Source of the DNA: an uncultured Collinsella sp.
GTDB lineage: Bacteria; Actinomycetota; Coriobacteriia; Coriobacteriales; Coriobacteriaceae
Direction of reading: 5' to 3'
DNA length: 28,597 nt
NCBI GenBank assembly: GCA_905199225.1
Contig: CAJKFS010000031.1
Coordinates: 1-28,597 of the forward strand
Part shown: piece after piece, positions 16,889 to 24,933 of the stretch
Numbering within the stretch: the first letter of the stretch is position 1
Layout: each line of letters starts with the position of its first letter
Notes under the pieces: generated by a model
Database searches by the model: none
Told to the model about the DNA's origin: nothing
The model's input: the letters and a program-made list of their open reading frames with translations, nothing else
Program-made: the position numbers and the translations under genes

Positions 16889-18013
16889 ATGGCACGTGTG
16901 CACAACTTCTCAGCTGGCCCGGCCGCACTGCCTACAAGCGTGCTCGCCGAGATCGCCGACGAGATGATGGACTACCGCGGTTGCGGCATGTCCGTGCTCG
17001 AGATGAGCCATCGATCTAGCATGTACCAACAGATCATCGACGACGCCGAGGTAACCCTGCGTCGCCTGCTGAGCATCCCCAACAACTACCGCGTCCTGTT
17101 TTTGCAGGGCGGCGCCACGCTGCAGTTTGCGGGCATCCCCATGAACCTCATGCGCCGCGGCCGCGCCGGCTACATCGTGACCGGCAACTTTGCCAACAAG
17201 GCATACAAAGAAGCCGACAAGTACGGCGAGGCCGTGCTGCTCGCGAGCTCCGAGGACACCAACTTCGACCGCATCCCCGACATGGCCGACATCAACGCTC
17301 GCATTGCCGCCGAGGCCGCGAGCGACGGGCTCGACTACGTTTACATCTGCCAGAACAACACCATCTTTGGCACCATGTACCACGAGCTGCCCGCTTGCGG
17401 CGACGTACCGCTGGTCGCAGATGTCTCGAGCTGCTTTTTGTCGCAGCCGCTCGATGTTGAGCGCTACGGGCTCATCTACGCCGGCGCGCAGAAAAACGCC
17501 GGCGCCGCGGGCGTGACCGTGGTTATCGTGCGCGACGACCTCATCGCCGACGGCCCCGCCTTTGCGCAGACGCCGCAGTACATGGACCTTAAGGCCCAGG
17601 CCGCCAAGGGCTCCATGCTCAACACGCCCAACACCTTTGGCATCTACGTGTGCGGCAAGGTGTTCCGGTGGGTCGAGGAGACCGGCGGACTTGCCGCCAT
17701 GGCCGAGCGCAACTGGGCCAAGGCCAACCTGCTCTACAACCTGCTCGAGCACAGCATGCTGTTTCATGGCACCACACAGGCCGACAGCCGCTCCATCGCC
17801 AACGTCACCTTCCGCACCGACGACGCCGAGCTCGACGCGGCCTTTGTCGCAGGTGCGGCCGAGCACCAGATTCAAAACGTCAAGGGTCATCGCCTGGTGG
17901 GCGGCATGCGCGCCAGCGTCTACAACGCCGTAACCATGGAAGACGTGCAGGCACTGGCCACGTACATGAAGGACTTCGAAGCGCAGCACGGTTTGAGCCA
18001 GCGATCTAACTAG
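16889..18013 (+). CDS. serC: phosphoserine aminotransferase SerC
   Basis: SerC catalyses the PLP-dependent transamination of 3-phosphohydroxypyruvate with glutamate to O-phosphoserine, the second step of serine synthesis; the same fold also serves in pyridoxine synthesis. The 374-residue length and the N-terminus (HNFSAGPAALP) are typical of the family. FLQGGATLQFAGIPMN near residue 75 contributes to the cofactor site, and the PLP-binding lysine is K202 in YAGAQKNAGAAG. The C-terminus GHRLVGGMRASVYNAV matches the conserved substrate-binding arginine region. A GAGGGG stretch lies about 9 bases before the ATG. It is followed 69 bases later by serA, with which it presumably forms an operon. Confidence 0.96.
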   Translation: MARVHNFSAGPAALPTSVLAEIADEMMDYRGCGMSVLEMSHRSSMYQQIIDDAEVTLRRLLSIPNNYRVLFLQGGATLQFAGIPMNLMRRGRAGYIVTGNFANKAYKEADKYGEAVLLASSEDTNFDRIPDMADINARIAAEAASDGLDYVYICQNNTIFGTMYHELPACGDVPLVADVSSCFLSQPLDVERYGLIYAGAQKNAGAAGVTVVIVRDDLIADGPAFAQTPQYMDLKAQAAKGSMLNTPNTFGIYVCGKVFRWVEETGGLAAMAERNWAKANLLYNLLEHSMLFHGTTQADSRSIANVTFRTDDAELDAAFVAGAAEHQIQNVKGHRLVGGMRASVYNAVTMEDVQALATYMKDFEAQHGLSQRSN

Positions 18014-18082
18014 CCCGCAGCACGCGGGCCGATCAGCCACTTCAAACCACTTGTTTTAAACAAACCAGCTAAGGAGTTTTTC

Positions 18083-19246
18083 ATGCGCAAGATTAAGACC
18101 ATCGACGACATCACCAAAGACGGCAAAGTCGAGTTTGGCGAAGGCTACGAATTTGTAAGCACCGCCGAGGAGGCCGACGCGATCCTGATGCGCTCGACCG
18201 ACCTGCACGGCTACGAGCTGCCCGAGGGCATCCGCGCCATCGCCCGCTGCGGCGCCGGCGTCAACAACATCCCCGTCGAGGAGTACGCCAAGAAGGGCGT
18301 CGTCGTCTTTAACTCCCCTGGCGCCAATAGCAATGCCGTCAAGGAGCTCGTCCTGGGCATGCTGGTGCTCTCGAGCCGCGGCGTAGTACAGTCGATGAAC
18401 TGGGTGCGCGACAACGCCGACGACCCCGAGATTCAGGTCGATGCCGAAAAGGCCAAGAAGGCCTTTGTGGGCCGCGAGCTTAAAGGCAAGCGCATCGGCG
18501 TCATCGGTCTGGGCAACGTAGGCTCCAAGGTCGCCAACGCCTGCGTCGACCTGGGCATGGATGTCTACGGCTACGACCCGTTCATTTCCGTCGAGCACGC
18601 GTGGGTGCTGAGCCGCGAGGTGCAGCGCGTGGGCACGCTCGAGGATCTATGCCGCGGCTGCGACTACCTCACCGTGCACGTGCCCAGCAAGGCAGACACC
18701 ATCGGTATGATTAGCACCGAGCAGATTAACCTGCTGGCACCCGACGCCGTGCTCATCAACTACGCGCGCGAAACCATCATTGACGAGGATGCCGTCGACG
18801 CTGCCCTGCGCGAGGGCAAGCTCAGCTGGTTTAGCTGCGACTTTGCCACGCCCAAGACCGTCAAGATGCCCAACACGTTTATCACCACGCACTCGGGCGC
18901 CGGCACTGGCGAGGCCGAGGCCAACTGCGCCGACATGGCCATCAGCGAGCTCAAGGATTACCTGGAGAACGGCAACATCGCACACAGCGTCAACTACCCC
19001 GCCTGCAGCATGGGCAAGGCGCGCGCCGCAAGCCGCATTGCCTGCCTGCACGCCAACGTGCCCAACATGATCGGCCAGATCACGGCGATCCTGGCCAAGG
19101 ACAATGCCAACGTGCAGCGTATGACCAACGAGTCCGCTGGCGAGAACGCCTACACCATGTTCGACACCGACGAGCACCTGGACAGCAGCACCATCGAGGC
19201 GCTCAAGCAGATTCCGTCGATGTATCGCGTGCGCGTGATCAAATAG
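18083..19246 (+). CDS. serA: D-3-phosphoglycerate dehydrogenase SerA
   Basis: The enzyme oxidises 3-phosphoglycerate to 3-phosphohydroxypyruvate with NAD, the first step of serine synthesis. The 387-residue protein has the D-isomer 2-hydroxyacid dehydrogenase architecture. RCGAGVNNI lies near residue 56, the Rossmann motif GVIGLGNVGSK near residues 140-150, the catalytic arginine segment INYARE near 228, and THSGAGTGEAEAN near 270. The last 75 residues or so form an ACT domain (NMIGQITAILAKDNANV), the usual site of serine feedback control. Start ATG with AAGGAG at 7 bases. Together with serC it gives two of three steps; no classical serB lies in the window. A strong terminator follows directly. 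Confidence 0.96.
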   Translation: MRKIKTIDDITKDGKVEFGEGYEFVSTAEEADAILMRSTDLHGYELPEGIRAIARCGAGVNNIPVEEYAKKGVVVFNSPGANSNAVKELVLGMLVLSSRGVVQSMNWVRDNADDPEIQVDAEKAKKAFVGRELKGKRIGVIGLGNVGSKVANACVDLGMDVYGYDPFISVEHAWVLSREVQRVGTLEDLCRGCDYLTVHVPSKADTIGMISTEQINLLAPDAVLINYARETIIDEDAVDAALREGKLSWFSCDFATPKTVKMPNTFITTHSGAGTGEAEANCADMAISELKDYLENGNIAHSVNYPACSMGKARAASRIACLHANVPNMIGQITAILAKDNANVQRMTNESAGENAYTMFDTDEHLDSSTIEALKQIPSMYRVRVIK

Positions 19247-19259
19247 CGCCGGCTGATCT

Positions 19260-19345
19260 GACGGGCAGTTCCCCATGTGGCCTGCCCGTCGCTGACATTG
19301 AATGCCCGCGGGGGCGCCTTTCGCACGAGAGGCGTCCCCGTTTTT
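19260..19345 (+). terminator. double hairpin and intrinsic terminator after serA
   Basis: The first hairpin has perfect 9-base arms (GACGGGCAG at 19260-19268 and CTGCCCGTC at 19282-19290). The second pairs 19310-19319 with 19330-19339 (10 pairs including one G-U) and is followed by GTTTTTG, a standard Rho-independent terminator for the serC-serA transcript. The first hairpin lacks a T-run and may be an accessory element. Confidence 0.85.
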
Positions 19346-19423
19346 GTGAGCCCTCCATTAAATGCACCGAGCCGCTTCTTGGCATACAATCTGTATGTTG
19401 ACCTAACTATCTGTGAGGTGCCT

Positions 19424-20644
19424 ATGGTTGATACAGATTTTGCTTGGCGGCTTACGCAAGGGCTCGTGCGGATCGACAGTTCCGACCCAGGTGCGTATGA
19501 GGGCGAGATTGAACGCTATATCAAAGCGTTGATTGAGGAACGATTGGCGCAGCTGAGCCATCCGGTACTCGATGCCGTGCAGATTGCAGAGCTCGAAGTA
19601 CTCCCCGGGCGCCGCAACCTTATGGTCACCGTGCCCGGTTTGAGCGACGAGCCACGGCTCGTCTACATCTGCCACATGGATACAGTCACCTTGGGCGACG
19701 GCTGGGACGCGGACATTACGCCGCTCGGGGCGGTCGTGCGCGACGGCAAGCTCTACGGCCGCGGTGCCTGCGATATGAAGGGTGGCCTGGCCTGCGCCAT
19801 TGCCGCGCTGGTCCATACGCTCGAGCGCGTGGTGGCGGATGGCGCGCTGCCGCGTCGCGGCTTTTCGCTCATCTGCTCGGTCGACGAGGAAGACTTTATG
19901 CGTGGCTCAGAGGCCGCGATCGATGCCGGCTGGGTCGGTTCGCGCGAATGGGTGTTGGATACCGAGCCCACCGACGGACAGATTCAGGTGGCGCACAAGG
20001 GGCGTACGTGGTTCGAGATTGAAATGGCTGGCGTGACAGCGCATGCGAGCCAGCCGTGGAAGGGCGCGGATGCCGTCGCCGCCATGGCCGAGGTCGTGTG
20101 TTCGCTCCGTCGCGCGTTTGTGGCGCTGCCCGTGCACGATGAGCTGGGGCCTTCGACCATCACGTTTGGCCAAATCGAGGGCGGATATCGCCCCTACGTC
20201 GTACCCGACCGCGCCAAAGTCTGGGTCGACATGCGCCTGACCCCGCCGACCGATACGGCCGCCGCGACGCGCATGGTAGAGCAGGCCATCGCCGTCGCCG
20301 AAGCCGCCGTTCCCGGTTGCCATGGTAGCTACATCGTGACGGGCGACCGCCCCGCCATCGAGCGCGACCCGAACTCTCCCCTTCTAGCAGCGCTCAAGCG
20401 TGCCGCAGATGACGTGACGGACGCGGACACGACCGTCGGCTTCTTTACCGGCTACACCGACACCGCCGTCATTGCCGGCAAGACAGGCAACCGCAATTGC
20501 ATGAGCTACGGTCCCGGGTCGCTCGCACTCGCGCACAAGCCCAACGAATATGTGACCCACGCCGACATCGTTCGCTGCCAGCAGGTGCTGATCGCGCTCG
20601 CCGATAACACGCTCTGGGGCGCGGATGGCCAAGTTGGGGCATAA
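19424..20644 (+). CDS. M20 family metallopeptidase (ArgE/DapE/CPG2-like)
   Basis: A 406-residue zinc-dependent amidohydrolase or peptidase of the M20 family, which includes acetylornithine deacetylase, succinyl-diaminopimelate desuccinylase and peptidases. The metal and catalytic residues are in place: H84 and D86 in CHMDT, D117 in GACDMKGG, the Glu pair E155/E156 in SVDEED, an aspartate in LDTEPTD, and the last histidine H371 in LALAHKPNE. The dimerisation domain lies between, with VTAHASQPWKG near residue 205. The frame extends upstream to 19277, but that part reads through the serA terminator. I use the ATG at 19424, preceded closely by GAGGTG. The substrate cannot be told from sequence. 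A TACAAT box near 19384 could be the -10 of its promoter. Confidence 0.9.
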   Translation: MVDTDFAWRLTQGLVRIDSSDPGAYEGEIERYIKALIEERLAQLSHPVLDAVQIAELEVLPGRRNLMVTVPGLSDEPRLVYICHMDTVTLGDGWDADITPLGAVVRDGKLYGRGACDMKGGLACAIAALVHTLERVVADGALPRRGFSLICSVDEEDFMRGSEAAIDAGWVGSREWVLDTEPTDGQIQVAHKGRTWFEIEMAGVTAHASQPWKGADAVAAMAEVVCSLRRAFVALPVHDELGPSTITFGQIEGGYRPYVVPDRAKVWVDMRLTPPTDTAAATRMVEQAIAVAEAAVPGCHGSYIVTGDRPAIERDPNSPLLAALKRAADDVTDADTTVGFFTGYTDTAVIAGKTGNRNCMSYGPGSLALAHKPNEYVTHADIVRCQQVLIALADNTLWGADGQVGA

Positions 20645-20683
20645 TAAGCCGCGAACAAACCGACTCGTGCGTTAGGACCGCCC

Positions 20684-21367
20684 ATGAAAGCACTTCCGTT
20701 TCCCTGCATCCGCCCGGCTCAGGACCGCGTGCTCGAGGCGCTGCCTGCAATGGGCAGCGTCCTGAGCGGCAACGATGCTCTGCGCGGAGCCATTGCCGAT
20801 GGTCTGATGCTCAAGGACCCGGGTGCGGCGTATTACGTGTACGAGTGCTCGGGCGAGCCGGGACGCGTGACGGGTGTCGTGGCGATCTGCCCGACGAGTG
20901 TACTTGCGGGCGGCAAGGGCGATGCCAGCGCTGACGTGGCCGCCGCCGCGCGCGCGATCGCCGAACTCAAAGTTCAGCCGCGCCCCGTGTCGCTCTCCTA
21001 CGAGGCATCGCCCGTCATGGACATCATCCTGGGCGCCGCCAAAGAGGGCGCGTCGCTCTACGCCGTCACCGACCCCGCGGGCATTACGCACCGCGTGTGG
21101 GAGGTCAAGCGCGAGGACGCTGTCGGCGCCATTCGCGCCATGCTCGACCAGGCGCCGGAGCCGGCACTGGCCGATGACCCCGCCTACGCCGCCGCTCTGA
21201 CCGGAGCGTCGCAGCTGCTGGCCGATGAGGCCCGTGCCGCCGGAACGTACACCGGCAAGGAGCCGTTCAACTTTACCGTTGCCGTGCTCTTCCCCGCCGC
21301 GCAGGTCAGCGGCGCCGCGCCGCAGGTTCCAACGGGTCTGCTCACGCACCAGGTCGCACGGTTCTAG
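20684..21367 (+). CDS. short DUF1015-like protein
   Basis: A 227-residue protein resembling part of the DUF1015 family. DGLMLKDPGAAYYVYECSG near residues 38-57 matches the family's G-x-L-x-x-D-x-x-P-A-x-Y-V-Y region. PVSLSYEASPVMDIIL and the segment GITHRVWEV near residue 127 match the D-G-x-x-H-R-x-W-x-I element. Known DUF1015 proteins are about 400 residues and carry an ADGHHRY motif next; here that place reads AYAAALTG, so the histidine motif is missing. DUF1015 genes often neighbour serA/serC, and this one lies just beyond that pair. The function of the family is not established. It starts 39 bases after the M20 peptidase gene, behind a modest AGGA site, and ends before a strong terminator. 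Confidence 0.7.
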   Translation: MKALPFPCIRPAQDRVLEALPAMGSVLSGNDALRGAIADGLMLKDPGAAYYVYECSGEPGRVTGVVAICPTSVLAGGKGDASADVAAAARAIAELKVQPRPVSLSYEASPVMDIILGAAKEGASLYAVTDPAGITHRVWEVKREDAVGAIRAMLDQAPEPALADDPAYAAALTGASQLLADEARAAGTYTGKEPFNFTVAVLFPAAQVSGAAPQVPTGLLTHQVARF

Positions 21368-21412
21368 CAAGACCAAACCGCCCGGCACAAAAATCGGCAG
21401 CCCAACAAACAG

Positions 21413-21453
21413 GGGGCGGAGATGCAGCAGGTACATGCATCTCCGCCCCTTTT
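21413..21453. terminator. perfect 14-bp hairpin terminator between convergent genes
   Basis: The arms 21413-21426 (GGGGCGGAGATGCA) and 21436-21449 (TGCATCTCCGCCCC) pair without mismatch around a 9-base loop, followed by TTTT on the plus strand. It ends the DUF1015-like transcript and lies where the minus-strand phosphatase transcript also stops, so it may act in both directions. Confidence 0.9.
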
Positions 21454-21496
21454 GCGTCGAGAAGTTATGCCGGCGACCCGTGCCGCCACGCTCGCG

Positions 21497-22132
21497 TTAT
21501 CCGCGCTGCGGACCCGCAGTAGCCACGAGCGGTTCAAGCCCCAGCTCGCGCGCGTAGTCCTCCTGCGTAAAAATCTCAACCAGTTCAAACGTACCGGCCT
21601 CGTCGTCAAATACGAAATGCAGCACCGAGCAGTTGCCCGGCACGCGATCGCGCTCGTCAGCCGCCGCACCCCTCACGTGGTCCAAAAACTCCTTGATAGC
21701 CGAGCCATGGCTTACCGCGAGCACGCACGTATGGTCCGGACGCTGCATGAGTTCGGTCAGCGTCGCCACCATGCGCTCGCGCACCTGGATCTGACCCTCG
21801 CCGCCAAATTGACGATAGAAATCGCGCCACGGGCGCTCGGGCATAAGCATCACGCGCTCGGCCTCAAAGTCGCCAAAGAACCACTCACGCAGGCCGTCCA
21901 GGCGCTCGTACGCCAAGCCCGGCCACAAGTTGGCGATAGTCTGCTCGGTGCGATGAAGCGTGGAGGTGTAGGCATGATCGGGCTCAATGCCGCGCGCACG
22001 TAAAAACATGCCGGCGCGCGCCGCCTGGTCGCAACCCAACTGCGTAAGCGGCGAGTCACTCCACCCCTGAATGATACGCTTAAGGTTGAATATCGTCTGT
22101 CCATGACGGACCAGATACAGATCTTTATTCAT
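21497..22132 (-). CDS. histidine phosphatase family protein (second of a tandem pair)
   Basis: A 211-residue phosphoglycerate-mutase-like phosphatase. The N-terminal RHG motif (LYLVRHGQTIFN) holds the histidine that becomes phosphorylated. REWFFGDFEAE supplies the acid residue, and AVSHGSAIKEF the second catalytic histidine. The open frame reaches 22183, but the ATG at 22132 starts directly before the conserved core and has AGGA about 7 bases upstream. It lies 17 bases after the stop of a paralogous gene, with which it shares the RHG, LREW-F and SHGSA blocks, so the pair arose by duplication. Such enzymes act on phosphosugars, phosphoserine, cobalamin intermediates and others; the substrate here is unknown. 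Confidence 0.88.
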   Translation of the reverse strand: MNKDLYLVRHGQTIFNLKRIIQGWSDSPLTQLGCDQAARAGMFLRARGIEPDHAYTSTLHRTEQTIANLWPGLAYERLDGLREWFFGDFEAERVMLMPERPWRDFYRQFGGEGQIQVRERMVATLTELMQRPDHTCVLAVSHGSAIKEFLDHVRGAAADERDRVPGNCSVLHFVFDDEAGTFELVEIFTQEDYARELGLEPLVATAGPQRG

Positions 22133-22149
22133 AGGGGTCCTTTCGTTCG

Positions 22150-22692
22150 TTACCAACCCAAGAGCGAAAACGCCCCGTCGCAATAGCCAAAATGAAGCAC
22201 GGCACCGTTGTCGGGCAGCTCTCCCCCGCCAGTCACATACTCAAGAAACTCCTGGCAGGCTGAGCCGTGGGAAACCGCCAGCACGCAGTCGTGCTGCGGC
22301 CTGGCCATGATGCGGGACAGCGCCGCGACCATGCGCGCCCGTAGCTCGCCTTCAGACTCGCCACCAAAGGCCACCGGATAATCACCCCAGGGCTGCGGCG
22401 GCATATCGCGATTTGATGTGCCCTCCAGCGAGCCAAAATGCCACTCACGCAGGTCATCGACCAGCTCAATGGAACGGCCCTCGCCAACGATAAGCTCGGC
22501 CGTATGCCGCGCCCGGCCCAACGGCGAGGAATACACATGATCAAAGGCCACGCCACGCGCCGCAAACGCCGTACGCGCCGTCAGCGCCTGCTCGCGCCCG
22601 CGCGCCGTAAGCGGCGAATCGTGCCAGCCCTGCAAAATGCTCTGCACATTGAGCTCAGTCTGCCCATGCCGCACCAAATACAGATCTGCCAC
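22150..22692 (-). CDS. histidine phosphatase family protein (first of a tandem pair)
   Basis: A 180-residue protein from the GTG at 22692, which follows a purine-rich GAGGGGAGGG ribosome-binding site and leaves four residues before the core (LYLVRHGQTELN). The longer frame to 22839 reads through a hairpin and an Arg/Cys-rich stretch and is not likely to be coding. Catalytic features are RHG near residue 8, REWHFGSLEG near residue 80 and AVSHGSACQEF near residue 140. It resembles the following gene (21497-22132) closely. It lies downstream of the nitroreductase gene on the same strand, with a perfect inverted repeat in between. Confidence 0.87.
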   Translation of the reverse strand: MADLYLVRHGQTELNVQSILQGWHDSPLTARGREQALTARTAFAARGVAFDHVYSSPLGRARHTAELIVGEGRSIELVDDLREWHFGSLEGTSNRDMPPQPWGDYPVAFGGESEGELRARMVAALSRIMARPQHDCVLAVSHGSACQEFLEYVTGGGELPDNGAVLHFGYCDGAFSLLGW

Positions 22693-22709
22693 ACACCCTC
22701 CCCTCGTAC

Positions 22710-22740
22710 CACCACAAAGGGGACAGGAGCCTTTGTGGTG
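22710..22740. repeat. perfect 11-bp inverted repeat upstream of the phosphatase pair
   Basis: The arms CACCACAAAGG (22710-22720) and CCTTTGTGGTG (22730-22740) are perfectly complementary around GGACAGGAG, with ATTTTG following on the plus strand. On the minus strand, the direction of the genes, no T-run follows. It could be a terminator remnant for the nitroreductase transcript, a 5'-leader structure of the phosphatase mRNA, or one copy of a dispersed palindromic repeat. Confidence 0.7.
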
Positions 22741-22775
22741 ATTTTGCCGCCGGATTGCACCGCAACGACGCACAA

Positions 22776-23447
22776 CTACAGCAGCACGTCGGCAAGCGGA
22801 CGCTTGGGTACGTGGTGCACCCGCGCCTCGTCGCGCCAATAATTGATGGAGCCGTCGGGGTTGGAATCGATCGCATCGATCACCTGTGTCTCGGCCGGAA
22901 CGCCAAAGGCCATGATCAGCTTGAGCTCATACTTGTCGTTATCGAGCCCCATGGCATCGATCGCATGGGGCGTAAAGGCCTTGAACATGCAGGCTGCCAC
23001 CTCGGGCGTGGCGCTGCGGGCGGCGAGCATCATCGTCTGCGCGGCAATGCCTGTGTCGACATCGGTAATGGGAGCGGCGGGCTTGCCCGGAACGGCGCGC
23101 TCGGCCAGAATCGCGATGTAGCCGGTCGGGCGCTCGCCCTCGGCAGGACCCGGCCAATCCTTAAGTGCGCCGGCCCATGCGAGCTCGTCAAATACACGCG
23201 CGCAATCCTCGGCACCGCTCACCACATGAAGACGAAGACGCTGAGCATTGGCACCACACGGGGTCAGGTGCGCCAGCTCCGCCAGCTCGAGCAAAAACTC
23301 GCGCGGCACGCGCATGGACTCGTCAAAACGGCGGCACGTGCGGGCGCGGCGAACCAACGCATCAAACGCGTCCAAGCCGAGCTTTTCGCAACCCTGCTCT
23401 GCCATCGATTCGACACTCGACGGTGCCTCGGGAACTGCTTCGTTCAT
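22776..23447 (-). CDS. nitroreductase family protein
   Basis: A 223-residue FMN-dependent oxidoreductase-like protein. RRARTCRRFDESMRVP near residues 33-48 is the typical N-terminal FMN-phosphate-binding R-R-S-x-R-x-F type motif. TPCGANAQRLRLHVV near residue 65 corresponds to the family's P-S-x-x-N-x-Q-P-W element. GIAAQTMMLAARS in the middle and ELKLIMAFGVPAE towards the end match the conserved helix and the strand that leads to the C-terminal extension. I use the ATG at 23447, with a GGGGG run about 6 bases upstream; the frame itself opens at a TTG at 23459. The substrate is unknown. Members reduce nitro compounds, quinones or flavins. Confidence 0.85.
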   Translation of the reverse strand: MNEAVPEAPSSVESMAEQGCEKLGLDAFDALVRRARTCRRFDESMRVPREFLLELAELAHLTPCGANAQRLRLHVVSGAEDCARVFDELAWAGALKDWPGPAEGERPTGYIAILAERAVPGKPAAPITDVDTGIAAQTMMLAARSATPEVAACMFKAFTPHAIDAMGLDNDKYELKLIMAFGVPAETQVIDAIDSNPDGSINYWRDEARVHHVPKRPLADVLL

Positions 23448-23682
23448 AGGGACCCCCAATACAAGCCAATTGTCCTTAGGAAAATCTATCCTAAAACGTA
23501 GGCAATAACGAACAGGGCTGCAATGTTCTACACCTGTTGAATAGAAAATCGCGACGTGGGGAACAACGGAAACAATTCGGGGCCTTTGGGTTACGTTTCA
23601 CCCTCCCCGACCCATACGTCAGCGCCTTTAGGCGATACTGGTCGTAACGATCAAGGCTTACGCCGCACGGAAAGGAGACATT

Positions 23683-24285
23683 ATGGGCATCTTTAAGAAT
23701 GATGACCAAAAATCGAGCCAGTTTGGATTTGACGAGAAAAGCATGGCAGGCAAGGCCGTCAAGGCCGTGCGCTGGATTTACGCCATCACGGGCGTCTTGG
23801 CGCTCGTCGCCGGCATCGCACTGCTGTTTGCGCCCGCCAAGTCCCTCGTCTTCTTAACGACCGTCTTGGGCTTCTACTTTGTGATCACGGCCGCGATCAG
23901 GCTGTTTACCGCTGTTTTCGAGCCACTGCTGCCCACCGGCTGGCGCGTGACGAGCATCATCTCCAACCTACTCATTATCTTGGGCGGCGTCATAATCCTG
24001 CGCAACCAGGCCTTCTCGACCGCGACGCTCACCACGATGGTGGTTATCGTGGCCGGCTTTGGCTGGATCGTCGAAGGTGTCATGTCCATTCTGGAGTCCG
24101 AGCTTTCGTCCAACCGTGCCCTCGCCATCCTGAGCGGCGCGCTCTCCATCATCGCCGGCATGTTCGTGTTTATCTATCCGCTGTGGTCGGCCAAGATGCT
24201 CGTCATCTTTAGCGGCGCCGCACTGCTGGTGTTTGGCGTAACGCTGATTGTTCGCGCTATTCAATTTGGCAAACTGGTGCACTAG
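23683..24285 (+). CDS. HdeD-like (DUF308) membrane protein
   Basis: A 200-residue integral membrane protein with six hydrophobic segments in three pairs, the layout of the HdeD/DUF308 family. The segments are centred roughly at residues 35, 60, 93, 117, 148 and 173 (for example ITGVLALVAGIALLF and ALSIIAGMFVFIYPL). The N-terminal 25 residues are polar and charged. HdeD in enterobacteria is linked to acid resistance, but relatives in other phyla have no proven function. The start is firm: AAAGGAGA lies just before the ATG. Its stop codon is directly followed by the ATG of the next gene, so both are co-translated. Confidence 0.85.
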   Translation: MGIFKNDDQKSSQFGFDEKSMAGKAVKAVRWIYAITGVLALVAGIALLFAPAKSLVFLTTVLGFYFVITAAIRLFTAVFEPLLPTGWRVTSIISNLLIILGGVIILRNQAFSTATLTTMVVIVAGFGWIVEGVMSILESELSSNRALAILSGALSIIAGMFVFIYPLWSAKMLVIFSGAALLVFGVTLIVRAIQFGKLVH

Positions 24286-24768
24286 ATGCCGCGAACGCTC
24301 TTTATTGATGCAGACGCCTGCCCGGTCACGCGCGAGTCGATTGACTGCGCGCGGCGGGCGGGCGTCGCCGTCGTTATCGCCGGCAACAGCACACAGAACC
24401 TGGAACGCCACATTCGCCGCGACGATCCGCGCGACGTCGAGCATGCGCGACGCGGATTTTGGGTCACGACGCTCGATGTGAGCGTGGGCGCCGACAGCGC
24501 CGACTTTGCCATTGTCGAACGCCTGCAGGCGGGCGACGTAGTCGTGACGCAGGACATTGGCTTGGCGAGCATGGTGCTCGGGCGCGATGCCGCCGCCATC
24601 GGCGTACGCGGGCGCGTCTACGATAAGGCGACCATCGACATGCAACTGTTTATTCGCCACGAGGAAAAGAAGGTGCGCCGCGCCGGCGGTCGCACTCGCG
24701 GTCCGGCGGCATTTACCAGCGAAGACCGTGCCCGCTTTAAGCGCAACCTCACCGAGCTGCTGCGCTAA
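24286..24768 (+). CDS. YaiI/YqxD family protein (UPF0178, DUF188)
   Basis: A 160-residue protein of the conserved UPF0178 family, which has a PIN-like nuclease fold. The diagnostic N-terminus FIDADACPV is present, followed by IAGNSTQNL, VSVGADSADFAIVERLQAGDVVVTQDIGLAS near residues 65-95 and the Arg-rich C-terminal segment GGRTRGPAAF. The aspartates of D-A-D-A-C-P and T-Q-D fit the acidic cluster of PIN-like folds, but no activity is established for the family. Its ATG follows the HdeD-like stop without any gap (TAG-ATG), and no separate ribosome-binding site is evident, so it is probably translationally coupled. Confidence 0.93.
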   Translation: MPRTLFIDADACPVTRESIDCARRAGVAVVIAGNSTQNLERHIRRDDPRDVEHARRGFWVTTLDVSVGADSADFAIVERLQAGDVVVTQDIGLASMVLGRDAAAIGVRGRVYDKATIDMQLFIRHEEKKVRRAGGRTRGPAAFTSEDRARFKRNLTELLR

Positions 24769-24770
24769 CC

Positions 24771-24810
24771 AAGGTAGATTTTCGGGACATGCCCGGAAAT
24801 CTACCTTTTT
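24771..24810 (+). terminator. intrinsic terminator after the YaiI-family gene
   Basis: The arms AAGGTAGATTT and AAATCTACCTT, extended inward by CGGG/CCCG with one mismatch, form a hairpin of about 15 pairs at 24771-24807. It is closed by a run of T. Confidence 0.9.
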
Positions 24811-24849
24811 GTTTTGAGCGGTGTGAGCGCTCGGAATCCATGGCTCAAC

Positions 24850-24925
24850 AAAAAACGGGCTTCAAAATGCCATGCGTCGCCGCATTGCGCAGGCGCCGAG
24901 CATGGCTATTTGAAGCCCATTTTTT
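24850..24925. terminator. long hairpin between convergent genes, terminator of the permease gene
   Basis: GGGCTTCAAA (24857-24866) pairs with TTTGAAGCCC (24909-24918), and inside it GCCATGC pairs with GCATGGC around a G+C-rich loop. A-runs on the left and T-runs on the right flank the stem, so it can terminate in both directions. On the minus strand it ends the permease transcript with a T6 run. Confidence 0.85.
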
Positions 24926-24933
24926 AAGCCTAC

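Noticed and set aside
16910..18040. 376-codon open frame on the minus strand opposite serC
   Set aside because: It is a complementary-strand shadow of serC; the sense frame has the full set of SerC motifs.
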